This document shows positions 17,649 through 26,344 of a DNA stretch of 64,000 nt, piece after piece (the stretch's first letter is position 1; the number at the start of each line of letters is the position of its first letter). The position numbers and the translations under genes were made by a program. The notes beneath the pieces were generated by a model. The model searched no databases and had not been told where the DNA came from. It saw only the letters and a list, made by a program, of their open reading frames with translations. The DNA comes from Pedobacter sp. BAL39 (GTDB lineage Bacteria > Bacteroidota > Bacteroidia > Sphingobacteriales > Sphingobacteriaceae). Location: NCBI RefSeq assembly GCF_000170795.1, contig NZ_ABCM01000013.1, positions 62,001-126,000 on the forward strand, written 5' to 3'.

Positions 17649-18698
17649 ATGGAAACAAAAGAACCCACTCAGACCCCTGTAAAAAAAACGCTTAGAACAG
17701 CAATCATCGCTATCGTGGTGATTGTGATCGCTTATTTTGCATTCACTAAAATCAATCATGCATCGCACTATGAAAACACAGACAATGCCCAGATAGAGAC
17801 CAATGCCGTGCCTGTCATCAGTCGCGTATCCGGTTATATCCAACAGTTTTCACTTACAGACTATCAGACTGTAAAAGCCGGCGACACCATTGTGTGGATT
17901 GACGACAGCGAGTACCTTCTGACGGTGCAACAGGCAGAGGCCGATCTGCTCGCTGCAAAAGCCGACCTCAAAAGTGCAGAATCACAGTTGCCTACGATCG
18001 GCTCAAATAAGGACGTTGCAGCAGCAGGGGTGAGCGTAGAAGAAATTGCAGCGCAGAAAGCGAAAAGAGATCTCCTGCGTGATGAGGCGCTGTATAAGGA
18101 AGGCTCCATTACCCTTCGTCAGTATGAAAATAGTCAGTCTGCTTACCAGACCTCAGTGAAGTTGCTGGCATCCAGCAAAACCAAAGTAAGCCAGGCAGGC
18201 ACACAAACCGGCACCGCCAATGCTCAGATTGCCCGTGCGCAAGCCACCATCGCCGCACGTGAAACGGCATTGAAGCGTGCCCAGCTGGATTTGTCTTATA
18301 CGAAGATGATCGCGCCCATCAATGGGAAAGTTGGCAAGACCAACCTTAAAAAGGGGCAACTGGTGCAGCAGGGGCAGCAGCTGTTCAGCCTGATCAGTAA
18401 TGATCAATACTGGATCATTGCCAACTTCAAAGAAACGCAGATTGAGCATATGAAAGTCGGGCAGACGGTGCATATCGTTATTGACGGCTACCCTGACCAG
18501 GAAATCACGGGTAAAGTATCTGGCTTCAGTGATGCTACAGGCGCCAAGTTCTCGCTGCTTCCCCCGGACAATTCGACAGGAAACTTCGTTAAAGTTACCC
18601 AGAGGGTCCCGGTGATGATTTCCATTGACAGTGCAGAATCCCTGAAAGAAATCCTCAAAGCCGGATTGAGTGTCGAGGTGGATGTAAAAGTTAAGTAA
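17649..18698 (+). CDS. HlyD/EmrA-type membrane fusion protein
   Basis: The ATG at 17649 (METKEPTQTPVKKTLRTAII) gives 349 residues. One N-terminal membrane segment (AIIAIVVIVIAYFAF) anchors it in the inner membrane. The periplasmic part has the barrel-sandwich half NAQIETNAVPVISRVSGYIQ, an Ala/Gln-rich coiled coil, then KMIAPINGKVGKTNLKKGQL and a beta-barrel (GQTVHIVIDGYPDQEITGKV). It bridges the MFS pump to the TolC-like channel encoded downstream. Gap to emrB is 20 bp. Confidence 0.9.
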   Translation: METKEPTQTPVKKTLRTAIIAIVVIVIAYFAFTKINHASHYENTDNAQIETNAVPVISRVSGYIQQFSLTDYQTVKAGDTIVWIDDSEYLLTVQQAEADLLAAKADLKSAESQLPTIGSNKDVAAAGVSVEEIAAQKAKRDLLRDEALYKEGSITLRQYENSQSAYQTSVKLLASSKTKVSQAGTQTGTANAQIARAQATIAARETALKRAQLDLSYTKMIAPINGKVGKTNLKKGQLVQQGQQLFSLISNDQYWIIANFKETQIEHMKVGQTVHIVIDGYPDQEITGKVSGFSDATGAKFSLLPPDNSTGNFVKVTQRVPVMISIDSAESLKEILKAGLSVEVDVKVK

Positions 18699-18718
18699 TC
18701 CCAACAAAGAACCTTAAG

Positions 18719-20299
18719 ATGGCTGCAAAAGACAATAAATTCATCAAAATCATCATCGTCATAACGACCATTACCGCTGCGGTAATGGAGCTGATTGACA
18801 CCTCCATTGTCAACGTCGCGCTGAACAACATTAGTGGAACGCTGGGTGCAACACTGGAAGATGCATCCTGGGTGGTGACGGCATACGCCATAGCCAACGT
18901 GATCATCATTCCGCTGACGGGTTTCCTGAGCAGGTATTTTGGAAGAAAAAACTACTACCTCTTTTCCATCATCGCCTTTACCATTGCCTCCTATATGTGT
19001 GGTGCTTCCTCATCGCTGTGGATGCTTGTATTCTGGCGCTTTATACAGGGCATCGGAGGCGGAGCACTGTTGTCAGTGTCTCAGGGTATTCTATTTGACC
19101 AGTTCAAACCACATGAGAAAGGCATTGCCGGTGGTATCTTCGGTATGGGCATCGTCATCGGCCCTACCATAGGCCCGGTGCTTGGAGGTTATATTGTAGA
19201 TAACTACCACTGGGCACTGATCTTCGACATCAATATCCCCATTGGGATTGTCGCAGCCCTCCTCACCTGGAAGTTTATTGAACGTAAACCAAACGAGTAC
19301 AATATCGATAAAAAGTCAATTTCTATTGACTACATCGGCATTCTGTCATTGACGATAGGCATTGGCGCCCTGCAGTATGTGCTGGAGAAAGGGCAATCAG
19401 AGGATTGGTTTCAGGACGAAGCCATCAGGTACCTGACCTTTGTTGCTGTTGCCGGCCTTGGGACTTTCATCTGGTGGGAGCTCCATACCGACAACCCTGC
19501 CATTAACCTTCGCGTATTGAAAAGCAGAAACCTGGTAGGTAGTAATGTGCTGACCTTCGTCTGCGGTTTCGGTCTGTTTGGCTCCGTATACCTCTTCCCT
19601 GTGATGGTACAAAGAGTACTGGGATACACACCTACAGAAGCGGGTATTTCTATGATTCCGGGCGCCCTTATTGCGATCTTCGCCATGCCTTTCATTGGTG
19701 CCGGACTGGGAAAAGGGATCAAACCCATTTATTTTGTCGTCACCGGGTTTGCCCTGTTTATCCTCCACGGATACACCTCTTCTCTCGCTGCACCCGGTGC
19801 CGGGAAATGGTGGTTTGCAGTTGCCCAGATGTGTCGCGGTCTGGGCACAGGCTGCCTTACCGTACCACTGCTCAGTCAGGCGGTAGTAGGACTAAAGGTA
19901 CAGGATATGCCTTATGGCATTTCCCTGAACAACATGTTCAGACAGCTGGGCGGTGCGTTCGGCATTGCCATCATGAATACCTACGCCACCAATAGGTTTG
20001 CTACCCATCGCTCAGACCTGGTATCGAACCTTCAGGGCAATAACCCCTTGCTGACAGAACGCCTGAATGGCATCTCCCATGGTTTGGTTGCACAAGGGCT
20101 TAACCCCCACAATGCAAAACAAGCCGCTTTAGGGATCCTCGATCACAGCCTATCAAACCAGGCGCAGATGCAGGCCTACCTCGATGGCTTCCTGCTCATT
20201 GCAATCTTCTTTGTCTGCACCATCCCATTCATGCTGCTTTTGAAGAGTGAGGATACGGATGCGGAGACAAGAGCAAAAGTGGCTGCGGCCGCACATTAA
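18719..20299 (+). CDS. DHA2-family MFS drug exporter, EmrB type
   Basis: A 526-residue permease with 14 predicted membrane segments, the DHA2 size. It shows the family motifs MELIDTSIVNVALNNISGTL (motif D1), GFLSRYFGRKNYYL (motif A), FIQGIGGGALLSVSQGIL (motif B) and GIVIGPTIGPVLGGYIVDNY (motif C). It would export drugs or other amphiphiles in exchange for protons, together with the fusion protein upstream and the channel downstream. Substrate is not predictable. Confidence 0.92.
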   Translation: MAAKDNKFIKIIIVITTITAAVMELIDTSIVNVALNNISGTLGATLEDASWVVTAYAIANVIIIPLTGFLSRYFGRKNYYLFSIIAFTIASYMCGASSSLWMLVFWRFIQGIGGGALLSVSQGILFDQFKPHEKGIAGGIFGMGIVIGPTIGPVLGGYIVDNYHWALIFDINIPIGIVAALLTWKFIERKPNEYNIDKKSISIDYIGILSLTIGIGALQYVLEKGQSEDWFQDEAIRYLTFVAVAGLGTFIWWELHTDNPAINLRVLKSRNLVGSNVLTFVCGFGLFGSVYLFPVMVQRVLGYTPTEAGISMIPGALIAIFAMPFIGAGLGKGIKPIYFVVTGFALFILHGYTSSLAAPGAGKWWFAVAQMCRGLGTGCLTVPLLSQAVVGLKVQDMPYGISLNNMFRQLGGAFGIAIMNTYATNRFATHRSDLVSNLQGNNPLLTERLNGISHGLVAQGLNPHNAKQAALGILDHSLSNQAQMQAYLDGFLLIAIFFVCTIPFMLLLKSEDTDAETRAKVAAAAH

Positions 20300-20318
20300 C
20301 ACATTAAACACCAAGACA

Positions 20319-21617
20319 ATGAAACGTTTATTCAGCATATTTTTATTTATCACCTGCAGCACTGCTGCCTTCGCACAGGAACAACCCGGAAGCCTGAAGA
20401 TGCTCATCAACCAATCCTTTACCTGGTTTCCGGCATTTAAAGAACTCGGACAGGCTGTCGATGTTGAACAGCAACGCATCGAACTGGCAAAGTCCAACGG
20501 CCTGCCATCGGTACAGGCCACAGGTTCGTATAACTACCTTCATCCCGTATCTGAAATTACCATCCCCGCAGGCGATCAGCCCCTCCAGTTTCAGATCATG
20601 CCCAACAACAATTACAAAGCCATGCTGAATGCCAGTTATACCCTCTGGGACTTTGGTGTCGTAAAAGCCAATGTGGAGCGTGCGAAAGCCGGACTGCAGT
20701 ACGCGAAAGACAATGTGGAATACAATCAGAACCAGATGGCCTTCCAGGTGGCCAACATTTATTATCAGATGACCTACCTCAAAGCAGCCATCAGCATCCA
20801 GGACAGTGTGCTTCAGTTTCTGCGTAGCAACAAGAAGGATACGGAGATCAAATACAAAAATGGTGATGCCCTGAAATACGATGTACTTTCCATCCAATCC
20901 TCTATCGATCAGGAAAACAACCGCAAGATTGACCTTCAGAAGAGCCTGGATAAGCAGTATGCATTGATGGAATACACTACAGGCGCCAGGATCAGTGACA
21001 GCCCTGTCGATTTTAATCTTCCCGTGGATGGAATAACAGGAAATCAGGATGAAGCAATGGAAAATGCCCAACGCAGCAACCCAGAGTTCCTGCTATTGAA
21101 CGATAGGATCGCACAGGCTGAAGCCGAACTTGCGGTCAGCAAAACCGGGGGTAAGCCCTCGCTTACCGTTGGTGCGGGAACAGGATATGCAACGGGTTAC
21201 ACTCCGGAGATTGACAAGTTCAGATATAACTATACCGCCGGTGTAACACTCAACATCCCCATTTATCAGGGTGGCAGAGCCCGGAAGCAGGTCAGCCTCG
21301 CCAAAAGCCAGTCGGCGCAAACAAAATACGCACAGGAAACGCTGAACAACACCTTCCGTAAAAACATTGCGCAGGCGCTGATCGACATCAACAGCAACAA
21401 ATCCAGTCTTGTAAATGCACAGGCACAGATCAATGAAGCAAAGGAAGCCCAGAAGTTTGCTCAAAGCAGGTTCAGAAACGGTACTGGTACCAACCTGGAG
21501 CTGGTCAATGCAAGCACGAATGTTCAGCGCGCTGAACTGACCAAATTGCAATACAAATATCAGCTTTGCGTGGCGCAGATCGAAATTGCCCGCTTAACAG
21601 GATTGAAATATTGGTAA
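20319..21617 (+). CDS. TolC-family outer-membrane efflux protein
   Basis: The ATG at 20319 (MKRLFSIFLFITCSTAAFAQ) provides a clean signal peptide; the frame opens earlier, inside emrB. The product is 432 residues. The two TolC repeats are visible as long amphipathic helices with YTLWDFGVVKANVERAKAGL in the first and VTLNIPIYQGGRARKQVSLA in the second, the typical outer-membrane strand/helix junction. It would complete the tripartite pump. It starts 19 bp after the emrB stop and ends before a hairpin at 21650. Confidence 0.9.
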   Translation: MKRLFSIFLFITCSTAAFAQEQPGSLKMLINQSFTWFPAFKELGQAVDVEQQRIELAKSNGLPSVQATGSYNYLHPVSEITIPAGDQPLQFQIMPNNNYKAMLNASYTLWDFGVVKANVERAKAGLQYAKDNVEYNQNQMAFQVANIYYQMTYLKAAISIQDSVLQFLRSNKKDTEIKYKNGDALKYDVLSIQSSIDQENNRKIDLQKSLDKQYALMEYTTGARISDSPVDFNLPVDGITGNQDEAMENAQRSNPEFLLLNDRIAQAEAELAVSKTGGKPSLTVGAGTGYATGYTPEIDKFRYNYTAGVTLNIPIYQGGRARKQVSLAKSQSAQTKYAQETLNNTFRKNIAQALIDINSNKSSLVNAQAQINEAKEAQKFAQSRFRNGTGTNLELVNASTNVQRAELTKLQYKYQLCVAQIEIARLTGLKYW

Positions 21618-21649
21618 CCTTCATCTTCCTATAAAAACATGTAAACACA

Positions 21650-21686
21650 AAGCGGCTGCATCATTTTTTAAATGACGCAGCCGCTT
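21650..21686. terminator. Hairpin between convergent tolC-like and GIN-domain genes
   Basis: AAGCGGCTGC-A-TCATT (21650-21665) pairs with AATGA-C-GCAGCCGCTT (21671-21686), one A/C mismatch and a loop of five bases. There is no strong T-run outside the stem, but position between two convergent stops supports a shared terminator. Confidence 0.65.
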
Positions 21687-21706
21687 ATCCCAACGCTCCT
21701 ATATCC

Positions 21707-22312
21707 CTATTTTGCCAATCCGGCTATTGCTACTCCAGTTGAAGGCACTAATTTCGTATCGGCACACACAAAATCTCCGAATTTAATGTTGCTCATGTTG
21801 CTGGCCAAAAGTGTATGTTCCTTAGCAGAACCATTCATTTTTAAGGTCGCATTGTCATTAATCACGGTATATAAACTACCGATTACTGCATTCACTTTTA
21901 CCTTCGCACTCTGGCTTAGGAACAGCTGAAGATATTTTACATCGAAGTTGTTGCTCATCACCACTACGGCACTACCCGCAGCTTCAATCCTTTGAAGGTC
22001 CTTCACCGCAACGTTGATCGTCACTTGTCCACTTTCCATAGAGTTGATGTACAGCGTCTGTCCTTTGAACTGAACCGAAGTTTTCTCTGCATTGAAACCT
22101 TCTCCTACGGTGACCCCTTCATTTTCACTTTGTGTCAGTACGATTTTCACATTTCCCGCAACCCAGATTTTGTTAAAGCCTTTTTCTGATGGCAGCGCTT
22201 TTGTTGTTGTTGCTGATGGAACATTTACCGATGCCAAGGCAGTCGTGCCTGTAGATGTCAATGTTACTGCTGCGAATAATATGGCGAATGTTGTTTTTGT
22301 AAGAGTTTTCAT
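21707..22312 (-). CDS. Secreted GIN-domain (DUF2807) protein, copy 1
   Basis: A 201-residue protein with signal peptide MKTLTKTTFAILFAAVTLTS ending near ALASV. The mature part is a short beta-solenoid of the GIN type: GFNKIWVAGNVKIVLTQSEN, YINSMESGQVTINVAVKDLQ, RIEAAGSAVVVMSNN, LQLFLSQSAKVKVNAVIGS, ATLKMNGSAKEHTLLASNMS. GIN proteins are putative surface or periplasmic adhesin-like domains without known activity. The copy at 29997-30602 has the same length with no gap along the alignment. Expression is probably governed by the tandem sites at 22419-22448. Confidence 0.85.
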   Translation of the reverse strand: MKTLTKTTFAILFAAVTLTSTGTTALASVNVPSATTTKALPSEKGFNKIWVAGNVKIVLTQSENEGVTVGEGFNAEKTSVQFKGQTLYINSMESGQVTINVAVKDLQRIEAAGSAVVVMSNNFDVKYLQLFLSQSAKVKVNAVIGSLYTVINDNATLKMNGSAKEHTLLASNMSNIKFGDFVCADTKLVPSTGVAIAGLAK

Positions 22313-22323
22313 GATTTTATTTT

Positions 22324-22366
22324 TTTAAGGTTTTTCTTCTTGTTTTGTAATTAAGACGACCTTAAA
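22324..22366 (-). promoter_or_regulatory. Leader inverted repeat before GIN gene 1
   Basis: TTTAAGGT (22324-22331) and ACCTTAAA (22359-22366) pair perfectly across 27 bases, ending 11 bp before the ATG. In the mRNA the stem would sit over the ribosome entry region. The same element is unchanged in the leader of the second copy (30614-30656). A regulatory role is inference. Confidence 0.45.
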
Positions 22367-22394
22367 AGGAAAACGTTTCAGCGGTTTTCGCTGC

Positions 22395-22448
22395 ATTATA
22401 CCAGCGACAGTACGTGCTCGACCAACGCCCGTAATTATTCGACCAACG
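22395..22448 (-). promoter_or_regulatory. Tandem LytTR/AlgR-like operator and -10-like box, GIN gene 1
   Basis: On the coding (minus) strand CGTTGGTCG occurs twice, at 22440-22448 and 22419-22427. The repeats are direct, 21 bp apart start to start, leaving a 12-bp gap. This matches the known layout of LytTR-domain sites (two 9-bp direct repeats, 10-13 bp gap), and CCGTTGGTC is close to the AlgR consensus CCGTTNGTC. TATAAT (minus strand, 22395-22400) lies 18 bp downstream. No LytTR regulator gene is in the window. Confidence 0.6.
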
Positions 22449-22503
22449 GATAACATTATTTGTATTTTTATGTTATTTAATAGCTAACAAGATTGTCTTT
22501 TAT

Positions 22504-24849
22504 ATGATTTCAATGTCCAGATCCTTTACTACGCTCCTACTTGCATTCCTGATCACCACATTCCATCCGCAGTTCAGCTCAGCTCAGGATAGTCTTAAAA
22601 ACACAGCAGACTCCTCGAAGTCCATCCCCGACACCCTGCTGTTTAAAATTCAGAAAGCACAGGCAGCGATCACGGAGATCAACTCGGCCAACAAAAAAGG
22701 ATATGACATCGAAGCACGGCAACAGCGTCTGGGAGACATCCGACGCAACATCAGTCCCCTGCAGAAAGACTTCAAGGCCGCAGGCAATAAAATAGAGACC
22801 AAAAGCCTGATGAGCTACAACCTGATCCTCAAAGATGCACAAGCCAGGCTGGCAGACCTCACTACCCAACTCATGAAAGACAACAATGAGCTGCAGCGCA
22901 TGTCGCAGCAGGTGGTCGACCTAAGCTCGGATTCCCTGCTGACCATATCAGCAAAGGACGATCTGGAAAAGAAGCTTTACCAGAATCAGCTGCTCGATAT
23001 TAAACAGCGGTTGCAGGATGCAGGCAAGCTTACAGGCAGCAACCTCAGCCAGGTAAGCCAAATGCTTGCCGATGTCTCTGCACTGAGTATTGTGGCCAAC
23101 GACCTGAAAGATAAAACCGCCGAACAGCTACAGCAATCCGGAGAACTCGCCCTCGGCAAAGAGGAATCATACCTCTGGAATGCCCCGCTGACCGGCTCAA
23201 CGGATGAAAGCCTGGGCTACCTCGTTAAGTCTTCCTACCAGGGCCAGCAGCAGATCTTAAAATATTTCATCAACTCCACCTGGGACAAGCGCATAATGGC
23301 CATCCTCATCGCCATCACTTTCTTTATATGGGTGCACACCAATTTCAACAACTCCCGGCGCCCTTCCGTTAAACAGAAAATAGGCGAACTTAAATTTGAA
23401 TATTTAAAACCTTATCCGGTACTGGCCTCGCTCATCGTGCTGCTGAACATCACGCCTTTGTTTGAACCTGATGCACCTTCCCTCTATATTGAACTGATCC
23501 AGCTGCTGTTGCTGCTGGTCATGACCATACACCTGCGACGGACACTCCCTGGCCCTGAACTTCGTTACTGGCTGTTGCTCATTGGAGCCTACGCCCTGCT
23601 GATCCTGGGCAGCGCTGCAGTGAACGACTCCCTTTTGCCAAGGCTTCTGTTTATGGGGATCAACATCTTTTTTATCTATTTAGGCATCCTGATCTACAGA
23701 AAAGTCAAGGTCAGGCAGTTCTCCAAACGATATGTCAGAACGGTCATCATTATCCTGGTGCTGCTGAACGTCATTGCGATACTAATGAACCTGTTCGGGC
23801 GCGTCAGCCTTGCGAAGGTTTTCAGCGCCACAGGAGTCATCGGGCTTACACAGCTCATTGGACTGGCGGTATTTGTGCAGGTCATGCTCGACGCACTGGA
23901 ATTGCAGATTAAGCTGAGTTCCTGCAACAATGGAATCTTTTCCCGCGTCAGTCACAATAAAACGAGGCTAAAGTCCCAGAAGGCACTCTCCATCCTTTCT
24001 GTCATCTTATGGGTAATGGTATTTCTCATCAACCTTAACCTCACAGGTGGCCTCTCCGGATTATTGGAACAAATCCTGTCGAAGCAACGCTCCTTTGGCA
24101 GCATCCACTTTACCATGGGAAACATCCTGTTTTTTGTTGCCATTGTATATATATCCAATAAACTCCAGAAACATGTGCCCCTGCTGTTTGGCGAAGAAAG
24201 CATCACTTTTAACGAGGGAAACACACCTAAAAATTCCAAGGTAGCACTGATCCGGCTGATCATCATCATCATTGGCGTGCTGTTAGCAGTTACGGCATCT
24301 GGTTTACCGATGGACAAACTGACGGTCATACTGGGTGCCCTGGGTGTAGGGATCGGGCTTGGCATGCAGAACATTGTCAACAACTTTGTTTCGGGGATCA
24401 TCCTGATCTTTGAGAAGCCCTTCCGGATCGGCGACTATGTTGAGCTGGCAGATAAGAAAGGAAAGGTTCAGGACATCGGCATACGCTCCAGCAAACTCCT
24501 GACGCCCCAGGGCTCTGAGGTCATCATCCCAAATGGAGATCTTTTGTCCGGCAGACTTGTCAACTGGACGCTGAGCAACGATTTCGTAAAGACGGAACTG
24601 ACATTTAAACTCAGTGCAGAAGCAGACATCGAGCTGATCTATAAGACCATCAATGAAGAGGTACAGGCCACGGGGAACACCATGAAAAACCTGCCTCCGG
24701 AAATACTCATCAACAGCATCGCGGCAGACAACATAGAGTTTAAAGTGCTGGTATGGGTGACCAACATTTATGTGGAGGCGGGATTCAAAAGTGACCTGTT
24801 AAAAAGACTGCTGCTCCGGTTCAGGGAGCAGCAGATTAAAATCATTTAA
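22504..24849 (+). CDS. MscS-family mechanosensitive channel, large form
   Basis: A 781-residue protein with signal peptide (MISMSRSFTTLLLAFLITTF), a periplasmic coiled-coil region to about residue 250, then roughly ten membrane segments and a C-terminal MscS core. The pore helix and beta domain are clear: LGALGVGIGLGMQNIVNNF followed by EKPFRIGDYVELADKKGKV and DIGIRSSKLLTPQGSEVIIP. Such large MscS/MscK-like channels open on membrane tension and release solutes in osmotic downshock. It stands alone, convergent with the DUF4625 gene (13 bp between stops). Confidence 0.9.
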   Translation: MISMSRSFTTLLLAFLITTFHPQFSSAQDSLKNTADSSKSIPDTLLFKIQKAQAAITEINSANKKGYDIEARQQRLGDIRRNISPLQKDFKAAGNKIETKSLMSYNLILKDAQARLADLTTQLMKDNNELQRMSQQVVDLSSDSLLTISAKDDLEKKLYQNQLLDIKQRLQDAGKLTGSNLSQVSQMLADVSALSIVANDLKDKTAEQLQQSGELALGKEESYLWNAPLTGSTDESLGYLVKSSYQGQQQILKYFINSTWDKRIMAILIAITFFIWVHTNFNNSRRPSVKQKIGELKFEYLKPYPVLASLIVLLNITPLFEPDAPSLYIELIQLLLLLVMTIHLRRTLPGPELRYWLLLIGAYALLILGSAAVNDSLLPRLLFMGINIFFIYLGILIYRKVKVRQFSKRYVRTVIIILVLLNVIAILMNLFGRVSLAKVFSATGVIGLTQLIGLAVFVQVMLDALELQIKLSSCNNGIFSRVSHNKTRLKSQKALSILSVILWVMVFLINLNLTGGLSGLLEQILSKQRSFGSIHFTMGNILFFVAIVYISNKLQKHVPLLFGEESITFNEGNTPKNSKVALIRLIIIIIGVLLAVTASGLPMDKLTVILGALGVGIGLGMQNIVNNFVSGIILIFEKPFRIGDYVELADKKGKVQDIGIRSSKLLTPQGSEVIIPNGDLLSGRLVNWTLSNDFVKTELTFKLSAEADIELIYKTINEEVQATGNTMKNLPPEILINSIAADNIEFKVLVWVTNIYVEAGFKSDLLKRLLLRFREQQIKII

Positions 24850-24862
24850 CAGACTACGCAAG

Positions 24863-25345
24863 CTATTGGACCTTCACACTCAGCCCCCTGATGGTCTGCC
24901 AGCCAGCTTTGTCAGTTACCCGGATCATAAAATGGTAATCTCCTGGATCGGCATCTGCAGGGATGGTAATCGTCGCACTGCTTTGATACGTCTTCTGGCC
25001 TGCCGGAATCGGGTAGCTCTGAATCAGCGTATAAGGTTTTACCGGTACCTTTACCGGATCCATGCCACAGTCATCCACTTCCGTACTATGGGTATGGTGG
25101 TCGAAATTATGGTGGATGTCGATGCTTACCGAGCCCAGCTCAGCATTGTCTGTAAACTGTGCACTAAAGACGAAAGGCTGGCCACGCTGGATGACACTGC
25201 ATTGCTTCGGAAAAGCATCTGCAGCGGCGATATCGATCACAGGGTAAGTGGTATCGATCTCTTCAGTGTCGTCCTTTTTACAGGAATTGAAAAGACCAGC
25301 AGTTAACAACAGGAGCGCGACAGGTTTTAAATATTTGTAATTCAT
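24863..25345 (-). CDS. DUF4625 lipoprotein with His-rich loop
   Basis: A 160-residue lipoprotein (LLLTAGLFNSCKKDD, lipid Cys near residue 22) with one DUF4625 domain of immunoglobulin-like type. The segment SIDIHHNFDHHTHSTEVDDC holds six His plus acidic residues and could bind a metal. The end YHFMIRVTDKAGWQTIRGLS is the family C-terminal strand. It is the last gene of the TonB operon, 10 bp after the longer DUF4625 gene. Role in metal capture at the cell surface is inference from the His-rich loop and context. Confidence 0.82.
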   Translation of the reverse strand: MNYKYLKPVALLLLTAGLFNSCKKDDTEEIDTTYPVIDIAAADAFPKQCSVIQRGQPFVFSAQFTDNAELGSVSIDIHHNFDHHTHSTEVDDCGMDPVKVPVKPYTLIQSYPIPAGQKTYQSSATITIPADADPGDYHFMIRVTDKAGWQTIRGLSVKVQ

Positions 25346-25355
25346 ATCGTAATTT

Positions 25356-26273
25356 TTATTGGTAATCTATGGTAATGGGCATTGACTTGTAAACATTCAT
25401 ATTGTAGCTGGTATTTTTGTAGAGGATCACCCAGTTGTACTGACCTGAGCCCCATGCTTTCCCTGCGGTAATTGGATTGGCAACAGGGTCATTAGCGTCT
25501 TTCTCAGCACCTATAGCAATGGTCTCACCACCCAACACCCCATTTATCCGTCTTAAAGTGGTAATCTTTGAAGATGCAGCCAATCCCTGATGTTCCACTT
25601 TAGAGATCACGATGACTTTACTTAGATCCAGCTGGTCCACCGATTCAGGATGATAGTTTGCCGTTTTCTTAATCAGCACTGAGTACAGGATGCCGTCTCC
25701 GGCAATTTCGCTGATCTGAGCATGAGCGGTCAGCTCATCACCTTTTTTAAAAACCAGCTCCTGCTCCACCCAGGTATCCATATAATAAATCAGGTCGCCA
25801 TTACGGGAAATCATGTCGCGACCGATCTTTGGATCGACGGGCATATTTGCCGGATCAGAAATCTGCAGCTCTTCTTTAATCTCCAATACGGACCCATTCT
25901 CATCAGTAACGATGAAATAAAAATCGTACTTCCCCTCTGGGGCGTCCGTTGGAATACTGAAATGTTTATGCACATTGGTGTTTTTAGCACCCACATATTC
26001 CTGCCAGTCCAGCTCCATCTTCCAGCTGTTGCTGTACGTTTCCCCGCTTTTTTGCAGCACCTTCAGCTGAACCGACCTAATCTTGTCGCCGGCCACGACA
26101 TCTGCATTGAAATGAAAATCCCTGCCAATCAGGGCATGTTTATTATTGGCGGTACCGATCTCTATGTTTTCGGCGGTAGGCCTGAGTTGCTCCACCGCAG
26201 GATCGTCTTTTTTACAGGCTGTGAAAGCTGTGGCGATCAGGAGGAAGGCCAGCATGATTTTTGATGTTTTCAT
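25356..26273 (-). CDS. DUF4625 lipoprotein, long form
   Basis: A 305-residue lipoprotein (LLIATAFTACKKDDP). Residues 30-145 match the DUF4625 domain (HALIGRDFHFNADVVAGDKI, HKHFSIPTDAPEGKYDFYFI); the second half (residues 150-305) is a beta-rich extension with no family I recognise (YMDTWVEQELVFKKGDELTA, YNWVILYKNTSYNMNVYKSM). It sits between the TonB receptor (71 bp) and the shorter DUF4625 gene (10 bp), and probably acts with the receptor at the outer membrane. Confidence 0.8.
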   Translation of the reverse strand: MKTSKIMLAFLLIATAFTACKKDDPAVEQLRPTAENIEIGTANNKHALIGRDFHFNADVVAGDKIRSVQLKVLQKSGETYSNSWKMELDWQEYVGAKNTNVHKHFSIPTDAPEGKYDFYFIVTDENGSVLEIKEELQISDPANMPVDPKIGRDMISRNGDLIYYMDTWVEQELVFKKGDELTAHAQISEIAGDGILYSVLIKKTANYHPESVDQLDLSKVIVISKVEHQGLAASSKITTLRRINGVLGGETIAIGAEKDANDPVANPITAGKAWGSGQYNWVILYKNTSYNMNVYKSMPITIDYQ

Positions 26274-26344
26274 TTAATGATTATTGGTTTAATAATGGTT
26301 TATTTTCCCCTAACGTGGGATGTCTAATGTGGCAATGGGGATTC

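Larger units (their letters stand above)
21707..22448 (-). repeat. Long direct repeat, left copy (partner 29997-30738)
   Basis: The entire GIN gene with leader and operator recurs 8290 bp to the right in the same orientation. Bases 22257-22366 are identical to 30547-30656 (110 bp). Beyond, similarity falls but stays in register. The pair encloses the MscS gene, the TonB/DUF4625 operon and the ECF gene. Confidence 0.85.
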
